A DNA stretch of 25,264 nt, from contig CAKZHC010000053.1 of assembly GCA_936920625.1 (NCBI GenBank), forward strand, positions 1 through 25,264, given 5' to 3'. Every line of letters starts with the position of its first letter. Positions within the stretch are counted from its first letter, which is position 1. Made by a program: the position numbers and the translations under genes. Below the pieces are notes generated by a model. The model did not search any database. It was not told the DNA's origin and saw only the letters and a program-made list of their open reading frames with translations. The stretch comes from an uncultured Enterobacteriaceae bacterium. GTDB taxonomy: Bacteria > Pseudomonadota > Gammaproteobacteria > Enterobacterales > Enterobacteriaceae. Below, one piece after another: positions 1 through 6,821 of this stretch.

Positions 1-10
1 CGAGGGGCGT

Positions 11-38
11 ATATTACGCTTTCCCCCGGCGCAGTCAA
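11..38 (-). promoter_or_regulatory. rrn P1-like promoter reading off the left edge
   Basis: On the minus strand a -35 box TTGACT (33-38) is separated by 16 bp from a -10 box TAATAT (11-16), followed by a C-rich discriminator ACGCCCC. An A-rich stretch just upstream (about 40-56) resembles an UP element. The 16-bp spacer and GC-rich discriminator are typical of ribosomal RNA P1 promoters. In E. coli yrdA lies divergent from the rrnD operon, so the position fits. The rRNA genes themselves would be outside the window, so the assignment rests on boxes plus synteny. Confidence 0.65.
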
Positions 39-147
39 TCCATTTTTTTACTTTCTGGCACGCTCTCTTCCTTATACGTGCAGATACTTGTGGCAATCGG
101 AGCGAAAAACATAACTTTTGGATGGCTGTTTGCCTGCATTTCACACA

Positions 148-165
148 CGTTATAAAGTTATAACG
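148..165. repeat. 18-bp near-perfect palindrome upstream of yrdA
   Basis: CGTTATAA-AG-TTATAACG is an 8-bp inverted repeat around a 2-bp centre. It lies between the rrn-type promoter and yrdA. It could be a protein-binding site or contain a -10-like TATAA for yrdA. No specific regulator can be assigned. Confidence 0.35.
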
Positions 166-260
166 CAACGCCCGGACAATAAGCACATATTGTGATTTAT
201 TAATTTCAGTCATCTTTGTGCGCCAAGTTTGGATTTTTGATATTAAACCAAGGAGTCACT

Positions 261-818
261 ATGTCTGATAGTTTGCGTCCATTTAATGGAAAAAGACCAC
301 AAATTGGCAAACGTGTAATGATCGATAGAAGCAGTGTCATGATAGGTGATGTGACATTGGCCGATGACGTTAGCATTTGGCCTCTGGTAGCAATTCGCGG
401 TGACGTGAACTATGTCTCAATAGGAGCCAGGACAAATGTACAGGATGGTTCCGTTCTGCACGTTACTCACAGATCAGCTAATAATATTGCAGGATTTCCT
501 CTCATCATTGGTGAAGAAGTCACGGTTGGGCATAAAGCTATGCTGCATGGCTGCACAATCAAGGATCATATCCTGATTGGGATGGGTGCTATTTTGCTCG
601 ATGGCTGCCTGATTGAGCCGAATATTATTATCGGTGCTGGTAGTTTGGTACCACCAGGCAAGTTGCTGGCAGGTGGTTATCTTTATCTGGGGAGCCCCGT
701 ACGTCAGATTCGCCCGCTTACACAACAAGAGGCCGATGGACTGCATAATTCGGCAATGAATTACGTAAACTGGAAAGACAGCTATCTGAGTCAGGAAAAT
801 GAGGGGGATTACATATAA
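261..818 (+). CDS. yrdA: Gamma-class carbonic anhydrase-like hexapeptide-repeat protein YrdA
   Basis: This 185-residue protein belongs to the left-handed beta-helix family related to gamma carbonic anhydrases; the E. coli protein's physiological substrate is not firmly known. Repeated hexapeptide turns are visible (IGDVTLADDVSIWP, IGARTNVQDGS). The metal-ligand histidine regions HVTH and GHKAMLHGC are both present, as is the conserved tail YLGSPVRQIRPL. I chose the ATG at 261 because AGGAG lies at 251-255 and the protein then starts MSDSLRP, as in E. coli. An upstream in-frame start at 216 lacks a ribosome-binding site. It is a single gene divergent from the rrn promoter. The length matches the family. 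Confidence 0.93.
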   Translation: MSDSLRPFNGKRPQIGKRVMIDRSSVMIGDVTLADDVSIWPLVAIRGDVNYVSIGARTNVQDGSVLHVTHRSANNIAGFPLIIGEEVTVGHKAMLHGCTIKDHILIGMGAILLDGCLIEPNIIIGAGSLVPPGKLLAGGYLYLGSPVRQIRPLTQQEADGLHNSAMNYVNWKDSYLSQENEGDYI

Positions 819-1073
819 TTATATGTCGGGTAGCATGATATCTTTTTAGATATTACTTGCTTGTGTTGCTTATCATAAAAGTGTTCAAGCTCTTTTCTGG
901 TAAGCCTTGCATTTTTGGAAGATGAGCCTGAGTTAAATTTAAATTACAAGCCAGTGGACTTACTATATTCACAATATACTAACGATATAGCAGGTTTTTA
1001 TATTATAAAATAACTACAGATGATCCTGATAAGGTGTGAAAATTATCCGTTACGTACCTGCTGATAGCCAGGA
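819..1073. other. AT-rich spacer, no gene seen
   Basis: About 255 bp between the yrdA stop and the end of the hsdR remnant. It is AT-rich with stops in all frames I checked. There is a short inverted repeat of atatct/agatat near 839-855, but no convincing terminator, tRNA or coding sequence. Confidence 0.5.
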
Positions 1074-1358
1074 TTAATAATGCTCTTTTATATATCTGTA
1101 AGCCTTTTAAAATAGCTCTTTATCTTTACCTAAACCAAATTTTGTGAGAGTCAATATTACGGATTTTTGGATTTCACACGGGCTACTGCTGGAATTTTGC
1201 CAGCCATCAAAATGGGTAGTCTTAACGATTTTATCAATCTGCTCAACAATGTCACCAATCAGTTTAGGTGTTGTTTCTGACCAGGTTTCTGTGAATAGTT
1301 TAGTGAACGCTTGTTTGTTATCAGCTTCTCTGGTTATCATCTGTTCACCGTTTCCCAC
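1074..1358 (-). pseudogene. hsdR: C-terminal remnant of type I restriction subunit HsdR
   Basis: Read on the minus strand, the piece contains DIVEQIDKIVKTTHFDGWQ and LTKFGLGKDKELF, then a TAA at 1107-1109, then KAYRYIKEHY and a second TAA at 1074-1076. This pattern (IV..TRF.GWQ, then a KDQELFDKAYGYIREYY-like end) is how many HsdR motor subunits finish. The first stop sits exactly where an Asp is expected, so one nonsense codon interrupts an otherwise recognisable end. Everything upstream, including the helicase and nuclease domains, is gone. It cannot make a functional enzyme. It occupies the place where E. coli has yrdB. Identification is from remembered family motifs, not an alignment. Confidence 0.7.
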
Positions 1359-1460
1359 TCAGCCTACACTGTGCCTTTCGCAACATCTAACAGGCCCGGT
1401 AATGATGTGGGCAGCATGCCATAAATGCGTTTCTAACGCTTTGAGATTAATTAGAGTCAC
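1359..1460 (-). pseudogene. hsdM: N-terminal remnant of type I methyltransferase subunit HsdM
   Basis: From a possible GTG at 1460 (with AAGG just upstream) the minus strand reads MTLINLKALETHLWHAAHI and then ITGPV. This resembles the usual HsdM opening INLK.LE.HLW.AA.ILRGP. Similarity stops after Val (about 1389), where a DASDFK-like segment should follow. Instead there are some ten unrelated residues and a TGA at 1359-1361. The HsdR remnant begins at once in the same frame. The order HsdM start then HsdR end fits a deletion inside an hsdM-hsdS-hsdR locus. The fragment is short, so the call is moderate. Confidence 0.55.
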
Positions 1461-2092
1461 TGCCTTTTCCCATAAAAAACAATGTCGTCTGTGTGCAAAT
1501 TATTCCGAAAAAATAAGACGAAAGACTAAACAGTTTTCTCCTGATCCTGTGTATATCAACCTGGATGTTTTGCTGAGTATTCTTTTTTCAAATCCTTCCC
1601 TCAAAACAGCAATAAAAACATCGTTTTTCCTCAGTAAACTGCTCTGAAATACGCACCAATTCCACATTTAGCTGATTTTCATAAAAAAAGTAACTCAACG
1701 TAACATCCCGCACACTCGTTGGCTTCGCCTTGTCTCGATATCAGGAACATGATGCTTTTGCTGATAGTGATTGATACGACCGCTGATGAACCTTCATCCA
1801 TATCATCTTTTACCTCAAATTTCTTATGGCCAACACTGGTTTTTTAAAGTGTCTGGCAGATATAGGGTATATGGCTACTGACTCGTGTTGTTTCGTTTCA
1901 TCAAAAGGATATGAGTGCTAACACAAACCGCAATTATTCAACCACTCCTTATAAAGGGCGCTGTTGTATTAACAGCATGGGATTGTGCAAAGTGACGCTG
2001 CCATTTTTTTAAGCAGCTAACAGCACCAAAAAACATCTGCCACTGTAAAAAGTAAAAATTGACTGTGCGTGGACGACAGTATTGTCTGGTAA
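1461..2092. other. Decayed spacer with short open segments, no recognisable gene
   Basis: About 630 bp between the hsdM remnant and the end of aroE. On the minus strand there are short coherent-looking pieces in different frames. One spans about 1826-1905 (FDETKQHESVAIYPISARHF). Another spans 1679-1834 (VGHKKFEVKDDMDEGSSAVV). Near 1620-1730 a further frame contains YFFYENQLNVELVRISEQF. They would join only through frameshifts and resemble a broken coding sequence upstream of the hsd remnant, but I cannot name it. No yrdB, which follows aroE in E. coli, could be found. Confidence 0.4.
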
Positions 2093-2923
2093 CTAAAACG
2101 ATGTTTGCAGCTCTTGCTTCAGGGAATCAATTACCGGAGCTATGTCAGGCAACTGATTGTGCCAAAGCAGAAAAGCGTGCGCCGCTTGGGCAACTAACAT
2201 TCCTAATCCATCAGCAAGCGTTCGTGAGCCCTGTTGCTGACACCAGGCAAGGAAAGGAGTTAATCCTCTGCCATAAAACATGTCATAGCATCGAGTATTA
2301 ATATTGACTATGGCGGCTGGCACATGCGGTATCTCCCCAGTGATACCGCTGGAAGTAGCGTTTATTATTAATTTAAACTGCTCACCAGCAAGGTCAGAAA
2401 ATCCCATATGACGGATGTTACCTTTTTGCTGAAATTGACATGCCAGCTCTTGGGCACGTGTCCGGGTACGGTTAGTGATAACAATCTGCCCGCCAGATTG
2501 CAGCAGGGGGAGCATCACTCCTCGTGCTGCACCGCCCGCACCAATTAGCAGGATTTTATCCCCTGACTGAATCATACCCAGACGCTGAAGATCGGTTAGC
2601 AGGCCAATTCCATCCGTATTGTCTCCCAATAATTGTCCATCTTCCTGTAACTTTAGGGTATTTACGGCACCGGACGAAGCAGCCGATTCTGTGAGTACAT
2701 CAGCAAGATCGAAAGCTTCAGATTTGAACGGCAATGTTACGTTAGCGCCGAGACCACCAGCATGGAAGAAGTTATTTATTGCAGCCTTAAACCCGTCAAG
2801 AGGGGCCAGGATATGCCCATAAGGATGCGTGATACCTGTCTGGCTGGCGAAGAGCTGATGTATGCGTGGGGATTGACTATGCGCAACAGGATTACCAAAA
2901 ACAGCAAAAGATGGCATCGCCAT
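2093..2923 (-). CDS. aroE: Shikimate 5-dehydrogenase AroE
   Basis: AroE reduces 3-dehydroshikimate to shikimate with NADPH in the cytoplasmic route to aromatic amino acids and folate. The 276-residue protein has the N-terminal substrate motif FGNPVAHSQSPRIH and NVTLPFK with catalytic Lys67. GDNTDG follows with catalytic Asp104, then the NADP-binding glycine loop GAGGAARG at 128-135 and NRT shortly after. The C-terminal DGLGMLVAQAAHAF block is intact. The start at 2923 lies 6 bp after the tsaC stop; a second Met two codons in (2917) would match the E. coli start MPSFAVFG-like alignment slightly better. It is the last gene of dprA-smg-tsaC-aroE. Retention implies that chorismate is still made. 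Confidence 0.96.
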   Translation of the reverse strand: MAMPSFAVFGNPVAHSQSPRIHQLFASQTGITHPYGHILAPLDGFKAAINNFFHAGGLGANVTLPFKSEAFDLADVLTESAASSGAVNTLKLQEDGQLLGDNTDGIGLLTDLQRLGMIQSGDKILLIGAGGAARGVMLPLLQSGGQIVITNRTRTRAQELACQFQQKGNIRHMGFSDLAGEQFKLIINATSSGITGEIPHVPAAIVNINTRCYDMFYGRGLTPFLAWCQQQGSRTLADGLGMLVAQAAHAFLLWHNQLPDIAPVIDSLKQELQTSF

Positions 2924-2929
2924 AATTTA

Positions 2930-3502
2930 TTATCCCTGTCTAATCTGTGTATTTGTACACAAATCGCGAATTTCAGAAGGACATGCACGCCCCCCCGTTT
3001 TGCCCTGTAATACCGGAATCATTGAGCCGAATTGTTCCTGTATTTCATTGCTATTACGGCAGGGAGGCAGCCCACTCAAATTAGCACTGGTTGATACCAG
3101 AGGCTTACCGAACTCACTACAAAGCATTTTCACTGAAGGGTGATCCGTAACACGAACGGCAAGCGTGTCGAAACTTCCTGTTAGCCACTTTGGTGTTTGT
3201 GGATGGATAGGTACCAGCCAGGTTACTGGCCCAGGCCAGCTGGCCAACAGACGCTCTCTGTGAATCACAGAGAGATCATGCATTGCGATGTAAGGTTCCA
3301 GTTGTTCCAGTTGACCCGCTATAAGAATCAGGCCTTTTTCAACAAGCCGTTGCTTTAATGCCAGCAATTTGATAACCGCAGCCTCGCTGTCGGGATTACA
3401 GCCAAGGCCGTATACTGCTTCTGTCGGATAGGCAATAACATCATCCCGGCGGAGTGCTTCAAGACACCTTAGAAAATTTTCGTGCGCTGATTCAATATTC
3501 AC
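2930..3502 (-). CDS. tsaC: Threonylcarbamoyl-AMP synthase TsaC
   Basis: TsaC (YrdC/RimN) makes threonylcarbamoyl-adenylate from threonine, bicarbonate and ATP, the first step of the t6A37 modification of ANN-decoding tRNAs. The 190 residues equal the E. coli length. Conserved blocks are YPTEAVYGLGC, LKQR (here followed by LVEKGLI), WPGPVTWL, LAVRVTDHP, the nucleotide-site segment KPLVSTSANLSG and the end PSEIRDL. The start is a GTG at 3502, which gives the expected N-terminus, with GGAG a few bases upstream. A run of seven C (2990-2996) encodes the conserved TGGR turn and is a potential slippage site, but the frame is intact. In E. coli yrdD precedes this gene; here it is missing. Confidence 0.95.
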   Translation of the reverse strand: MNIESAHENFLRCLEALRRDDVIAYPTEAVYGLGCNPDSEAAVIKLLALKQRLVEKGLILIAGQLEQLEPYIAMHDLSVIHRERLLASWPGPVTWLVPIHPQTPKWLTGSFDTLAVRVTDHPSVKMLCSEFGKPLVSTSANLSGLPPCRNSNEIQEQFGSMIPVLQGKTGGRACPSEIRDLCTNTQIRQG

Positions 3503-3648
3503 AGCTTTTGCTCCATAAGGCAGCAGATTTACTACGAATTTCGCCGAAATAAAATTGTCTCACCACACTACGTGCGAATTGTTTTTCAGCGCAGCACGCG
3601 GTTAACAGCGTTTTTTCATATATACGCACTACACTGGAATCACAACTC
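3503..3648 (-). other. Gap at the position of yrdD, no intact gene
   Basis: E. coli has yrdD, a topoisomerase I-like zinc-ribbon protein of about 180 residues, between smg and tsaC. Here only 146 bp separate the two. No frame shows the repeated CPxC...CxxYPxC pattern. A 71-codon minus-strand frame (3492-3707) overlaps both neighbours and does not look like YrdD. The gene has been deleted or eroded beyond recognition. Confidence 0.6.
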
Positions 3649-4122
3649 CTAATGTAGTTTTTTTTCATCAATAGCAAAGATAAGCTCTTCCATTTGCCTG
3701 TAAGCACCTTCGTACCCTGGAATATTGAACAGTACCATCAACACCACCCATTTAAGATCTTCGAGATCAAATTCGAGGGTGTCCAGAGCCAGCACCCTGT
3801 CGATGATCATCTCTCGCGTTTCCATATTCAAGACCTGGATTTGCTCCAGAAAAAGAATAAAACCGCGACAGCTGGCATCAAGGTACTGACTCTCTTCTGC
3901 TGTGTAGACTCTCATTGATAGTGGATCCGTAACCCCCAGAACCGGAGTAGCTAATCCTTCCTGAAAATCTGCCAGTTTTTCTAGCCAGTTCAACGCATTA
4001 TAAATATCTCCCCGCTCAAAGCCAACATCGGTTAAATCTTCAGATAGCTTATCCTGGTCCACTCGCATTTCTGTCTGGTTGTGGATGTAAGTTTCAAATA
4101 GGTAAATGAGTACGTCGAACAT
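3649..4122 (-). CDS. smg: Smg family protein of unknown function (DUF494)
   Basis: This 157-residue acidic cytoplasmic protein is conserved next to dprA in many gammaproteobacteria. Its molecular role is not established. Length and sequence match E. coli Smg closely: MFDVLIYLFETYI at the start, VDQDKLSEDLTDVGFERGDI, DASCRGFILFLEQIQVL in the middle and WVVLMVLFNIPG near the end. No membrane segment or catalytic motif is evident. The start codon lies inside the end of dprA, overlapping by 29 bp, so the two are probably translationally coupled. The last codons run through an A-rich stretch of the coding strand (eight T on the plus strand near 3658) and stop in frame. Confidence 0.95.
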   Translation of the reverse strand: MFDVLIYLFETYIHNQTEMRVDQDKLSEDLTDVGFERGDIYNALNWLEKLADFQEGLATPVLGVTDPLSMRVYTAEESQYLDASCRGFILFLEQIQVLNMETREMIIDRVLALDTLEFDLEDLKWVVLMVLFNIPGYEGAYRQMEELIFAIDEKKLH

Positions 4123-5224
4123 GGCCTGCCCTCCTTAATCGGACATAGCCGCCAGGTACAGCTGCGATCCAGCCTGATAGTTCCAGCTCAAGCAGTTTAG
4201 CTACTATGATTGGTACAGGCTGACCGGCGCGTTTAGCGACAACGTCGACAGATGTGACCTCGTCTCCTACGTTAGCCAACACATCAGCAAATGGCAATGG
4301 CGTCATCGTGCCATCAATTGAAAATAATTGTAATTTCGGAGAATTAGGCAACCAACATAAATCACTGTGTAGTGCTTCAATTATATCATCAGGATGTGAA
4401 ACCAGTGAGGCACCTTGTTGAATCAGCCAGTGAGTCCCCTGTGTTCCCGGATTACCGATAGCGCCGGGTAGAGCGAAAATCTCCCGATTTTGTTCGAGTG
4501 CATGGCGGGCAGTCACAAGCGATCCACTACGTATTGTGGCTTCAACGATCAGAACACCAAGACTAAGCCCACTGATGATGCGATTGCGGCGCGGAAAGTG
4601 CCAATTAAGTGGCTTGGCCTGCAAAGCAAATTCAGAAACCAGGGCACCACCATTCGCCACTATTGATTCTGCCAGCGTCTGATGCCGTTTTGGATAACAG
4701 TGCAATAAACCGTTTCCTAAAACTGCCACTGTCTTTTGCTGAACATCCAGTGCTGCGTTATGTGCAATACTATCGATTCCCAATGCAAGCCCACTGGTAA
4801 GCGTAAGACCATGTAGCGCCAGCGTCTGGCTGAATAAAGTACCCCATTGCCGACCATATATTGATGGTTGGCGACTACCTACAATTGCGAGCTGGGGCGT
4901 CCTGAGAACAGACAGCGCCCCCCTTACAAAAAACATTGGTGGTGGGGATGGAATGTGAGTGAGCAGCGGCGGATAGTCTTGTGAACCCCAAGTGATAAGA
5001 TGATGGCCGGGTTGCTCCAGCCAGCCTAACGTTGTTTCAATTTCCTCATCAGAATGCTGGCAAAAAATCTGCTGCTGTCTGGCATTCAATCCCACCGCCA
5101 TTAGATCGTGGTTACTTGGCGAAGAGATGTGTTGCAGTTGTTCAACGATAGTATAACGTTGATCTGCGTTCAATCCTGTCACATTTTGCAGGCGCAACCA
5201 GATTGTACTCGCGGTTGTTACCAT
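4094..5224 (-). CDS. dprA: DNA-processing protein DprA (Smf)
   Basis: DprA binds incoming single-stranded DNA and loads RecA during natural transformation; its role in enterics that do not transform is unclear. The 376 residues match E. coli Smf in length. An N-terminal helical part (1-100) precedes the Rossmann-like DprA core with LAIVGSRQPSIYGRQWG, SGLALGIDSIAHNAAL, FPRRNRIISGLS and ATIRSGSLVTARHALEQ. A C-terminal winged-helix DprA_WH region follows (about 310-370), with VDVVAKRAGQPVPIIVAKLL and PGGYVRLRR. The gene is intact, which argues against a very reduced genome. It is first in the cluster, diverging from def across a 118-bp spacer, and overlaps smg. Confidence 0.95.
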   Translation of the reverse strand: MVTTASTIWLRLQNVTGLNADQRYTIVEQLQHISSPSNHDLMAVGLNARQQQIFCQHSDEEIETTLGWLEQPGHHLITWGSQDYPPLLTHIPSPPPMFFVRGALSVLRTPQLAIVGSRQPSIYGRQWGTLFSQTLALHGLTLTSGLALGIDSIAHNAALDVQQKTVAVLGNGLLHCYPKRHQTLAESIVANGGALVSEFALQAKPLNWHFPRRNRIISGLSLGVLIVEATIRSGSLVTARHALEQNREIFALPGAIGNPGTQGTHWLIQQGASLVSHPDDIIEALHSDLCWLPNSPKLQLFSIDGTMTPLPFADVLANVGDEVTSVDVVAKRAGQPVPIIVAKLLELELSGWIAAVPGGYVRLRRAGHVRRTHLPI

Positions 5225-5342
5225 TGGCTGTCCTTAAGTATTTGCTATCTCATTACTTATATAAATGCTGTCAATAAGGACACAAAATGTCTACAATATG
5301 GCAATATATTCTCTATTATTTTGAACGCAAATTTAGGAAGTT
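5225..5342. promoter_or_regulatory. Divergent dprA/def spacer
   Basis: This 118-bp AT-rich spacer must hold the promoters of the two divergent clusters. Several TATA-like hexamers are present (for example tatataa near 5259), but no box pair with good spacing could be chosen. AGGA at 5335-5338 is the ribosome-binding site of def. Confidence 0.4.
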
Positions 5343-5822
5343 ATGTCACTCTTGCAAATATTACATTATCCCGACGATCGCCTTCGCACTATCGCTAAGC
5401 CAGTTAAGGCTGTCAATAGTACTGTCCAGCGCATCGTTGATGATATGTTTGAAACAATGTATGCAGAGGAGGGTATTGGCCTTGCGGCAACTCAGGTTGA
5501 CATCCATCAGCGTATCATTGTCATTGATGTCTCTGAAAACCGCGATCAGCGAGTAGTACTCATCAATCCTGAATTGCTGGAAAAAAGCGGTGAAACTGGT
5601 ATCGAAGAAGGCTGTCTCTCTATACCAGGTTATCGTGGATTTGTTCCTCGTGCTGAAAGAGTCAAAGTGCGCGCTTTGAATCGAGAAGGTGACAGCTTTG
5701 AGCTCGAAACAACTGGACTACTGGCTATCTGTATCCAGCATGAAATGGATCACCTTATGGGAAAGCTATTCGTAGACTACCTCTCTCCACTAAAACGCCA
5801 GCGCATCCTGATTGATTATTAG
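5343..5822 (+). CDS. def: Peptide deformylase with shortened C-terminus
   Basis: Def removes the N-formyl group from nascent proteins as they leave the ribosome. All three catalytic motifs are present: GIGLAATQ (44-51), EGCLS with metal-ligand Cys91, and QHEMDH with His133, His137 and catalytic Glu134. The body is almost identical to E. coli up to LSPLKRQRI. The protein then ends LIDY and stops at 159 residues, against 169 in E. coli. The missing part is the end of the C-terminal helix, which in E. coli contacts the ribosome near the tunnel exit. The bases after the stop (gataagcccga) resemble the end of an intact def, which suggests a small internal deletion. Activity should remain; ribosome docking may be weaker. 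It is first in a cluster with fmt, rsmB and trkA. Confidence 0.93.
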   Translation: MSLLQILHYPDDRLRTIAKPVKAVNSTVQRIVDDMFETMYAEEGIGLAATQVDIHQRIIVIDVSENRDQRVVLINPELLEKSGETGIEEGCLSIPGYRGFVPRAERVKVRALNREGDSFELETTGLLAICIQHEMDHLMGKLFVDYLSPLKRQRILIDY

Positions 5823-5836
5823 GTGATAAGCCCGAC

Positions 5837-6784
5837 GTGTCTGATTCTCTGAGTATTATTTTTGCCGGCACGCCCGACTTTGCTGCCCGGCATCTGACTG
5901 CGTTGATTAATGCTTCCTGTAACATTATTGGCGTATTGACACAACCTGACCGCCCCGCGGGCCGCGGTAAACAACTTATGGCCAGCCCGGTAAAAACGGT
6001 TGCCACTCACCATAGTATTCCTGTATTTCAGCCAAAATCTCTGCGCTCTGAAGAGAATCAACAAATCATTGCAGAACTGCACCCTGATTTAATGATAGTG
6101 GTGGCTTATGGCCAGATCTTACCAGAAGCCGTGCTGAATATTCCCCATTTAGGTTGTATCAACGTTCATGGTTCACTGTTGCCGCGCTGGCGGGGAGCCG
6201 CACCTATTCAAAGAGCACTCTGGGCTGGTGATACCGAGACAGGTATCACTATTATGCAAATGGATCAGGGGCTGGATACCGGTGATATGCTCTGTAAATT
6301 ACGTTGTCCAATAGAACGTAATGATACCAGTGCTACGCTTTATAATAAGCTTTCCGTATTAGGTCCGGAAGGATTGCTTACCACTGTTACTCAACTTGCT
6401 AACGGTACTGCGATGGGTGAAAAACAGAATGATCATGCAGCCTGTTACGCTCACAAATTAACTAAAGAGGAAGCACATCTCGACTGGTCCCTCTCTGCAT
6501 CCCAGCTAGAACGCTGTATTCGCGCTTTTAATCCGTGGCCAGTCAGCTACCTGATGATTGAAAAAGAACGGATTAAAGTATGGCAGGCCTCTGTCTTATC
6601 TGCTGTGCCGGAAAGCCAGCCAGGTGAGATTATCCGTGCTGATAAAAACGGTATTCAGGTTGCTACAGGGGATGGCATACTAAATATTGAAATGCTTCAG
6701 CCACCGGGTAAGAAGATGATGCATGTTATGGATTTGCTAAATTCCCGTCGTGAATGGTTTACTCCCGGTAATAAACTAACCTGA
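5837..6784 (+). CDS. fmt: Methionyl-tRNA formyltransferase Fmt
   Basis: Fmt transfers a formyl group from 10-formyltetrahydrofolate to initiator Met-tRNA, the partner reaction to Def. The 315 residues match E. coli. The N-terminal formyltransferase domain shows FAGTPDFAARHL, QPDRPAGRGKQL, the catalytic signature INVHGSLLPRWRGAAPIQ (Asn and His) and QMDQGLDTGDML (catalytic Asp). The C-terminal tRNA-binding domain includes RAFNPWP and LLNSRREWF. The start is a GTG at 5837, giving MSDSLSIIFAG. Its AGGTGA ribosome-binding site (5821-5826) overlaps the def stop codon, so the two genes are closely linked. Confidence 0.96.
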   Translation: MSDSLSIIFAGTPDFAARHLTALINASCNIIGVLTQPDRPAGRGKQLMASPVKTVATHHSIPVFQPKSLRSEENQQIIAELHPDLMIVVAYGQILPEAVLNIPHLGCINVHGSLLPRWRGAAPIQRALWAGDTETGITIMQMDQGLDTGDMLCKLRCPIERNDTSATLYNKLSVLGPEGLLTTVTQLANGTAMGEKQNDHAACYAHKLTKEEAHLDWSLSASQLERCIRAFNPWPVSYLMIEKERIKVWQASVLSAVPESQPGEIIRADKNGIQVATGDGILNIEMLQPPGKKMMHVMDLLNSRREWFTPGNKLT

Positions 6785-6821
6785 ATGTAGATTTGGCACC
6801 TGCCGAATTACCCATTAAGAG

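Noticed and set aside
1144..1647. Plus-strand open frame of 167 codons
   Set aside because: It runs antisense to the HsdM/HsdR remnant, has low-complexity cysteine- and serine-rich content, and lacks a ribosome-binding site.
2059..2301. Plus-strand frame of 80 codons
   Set aside because: It lies almost wholly antisense to the well-conserved aroE gene.
3492..3707. Minus-strand 71-codon frame as a possible yrdD remnant
   Set aside because: It overlaps the ends of smg and tsaC and has none of the CPxC repeats of YrdD.
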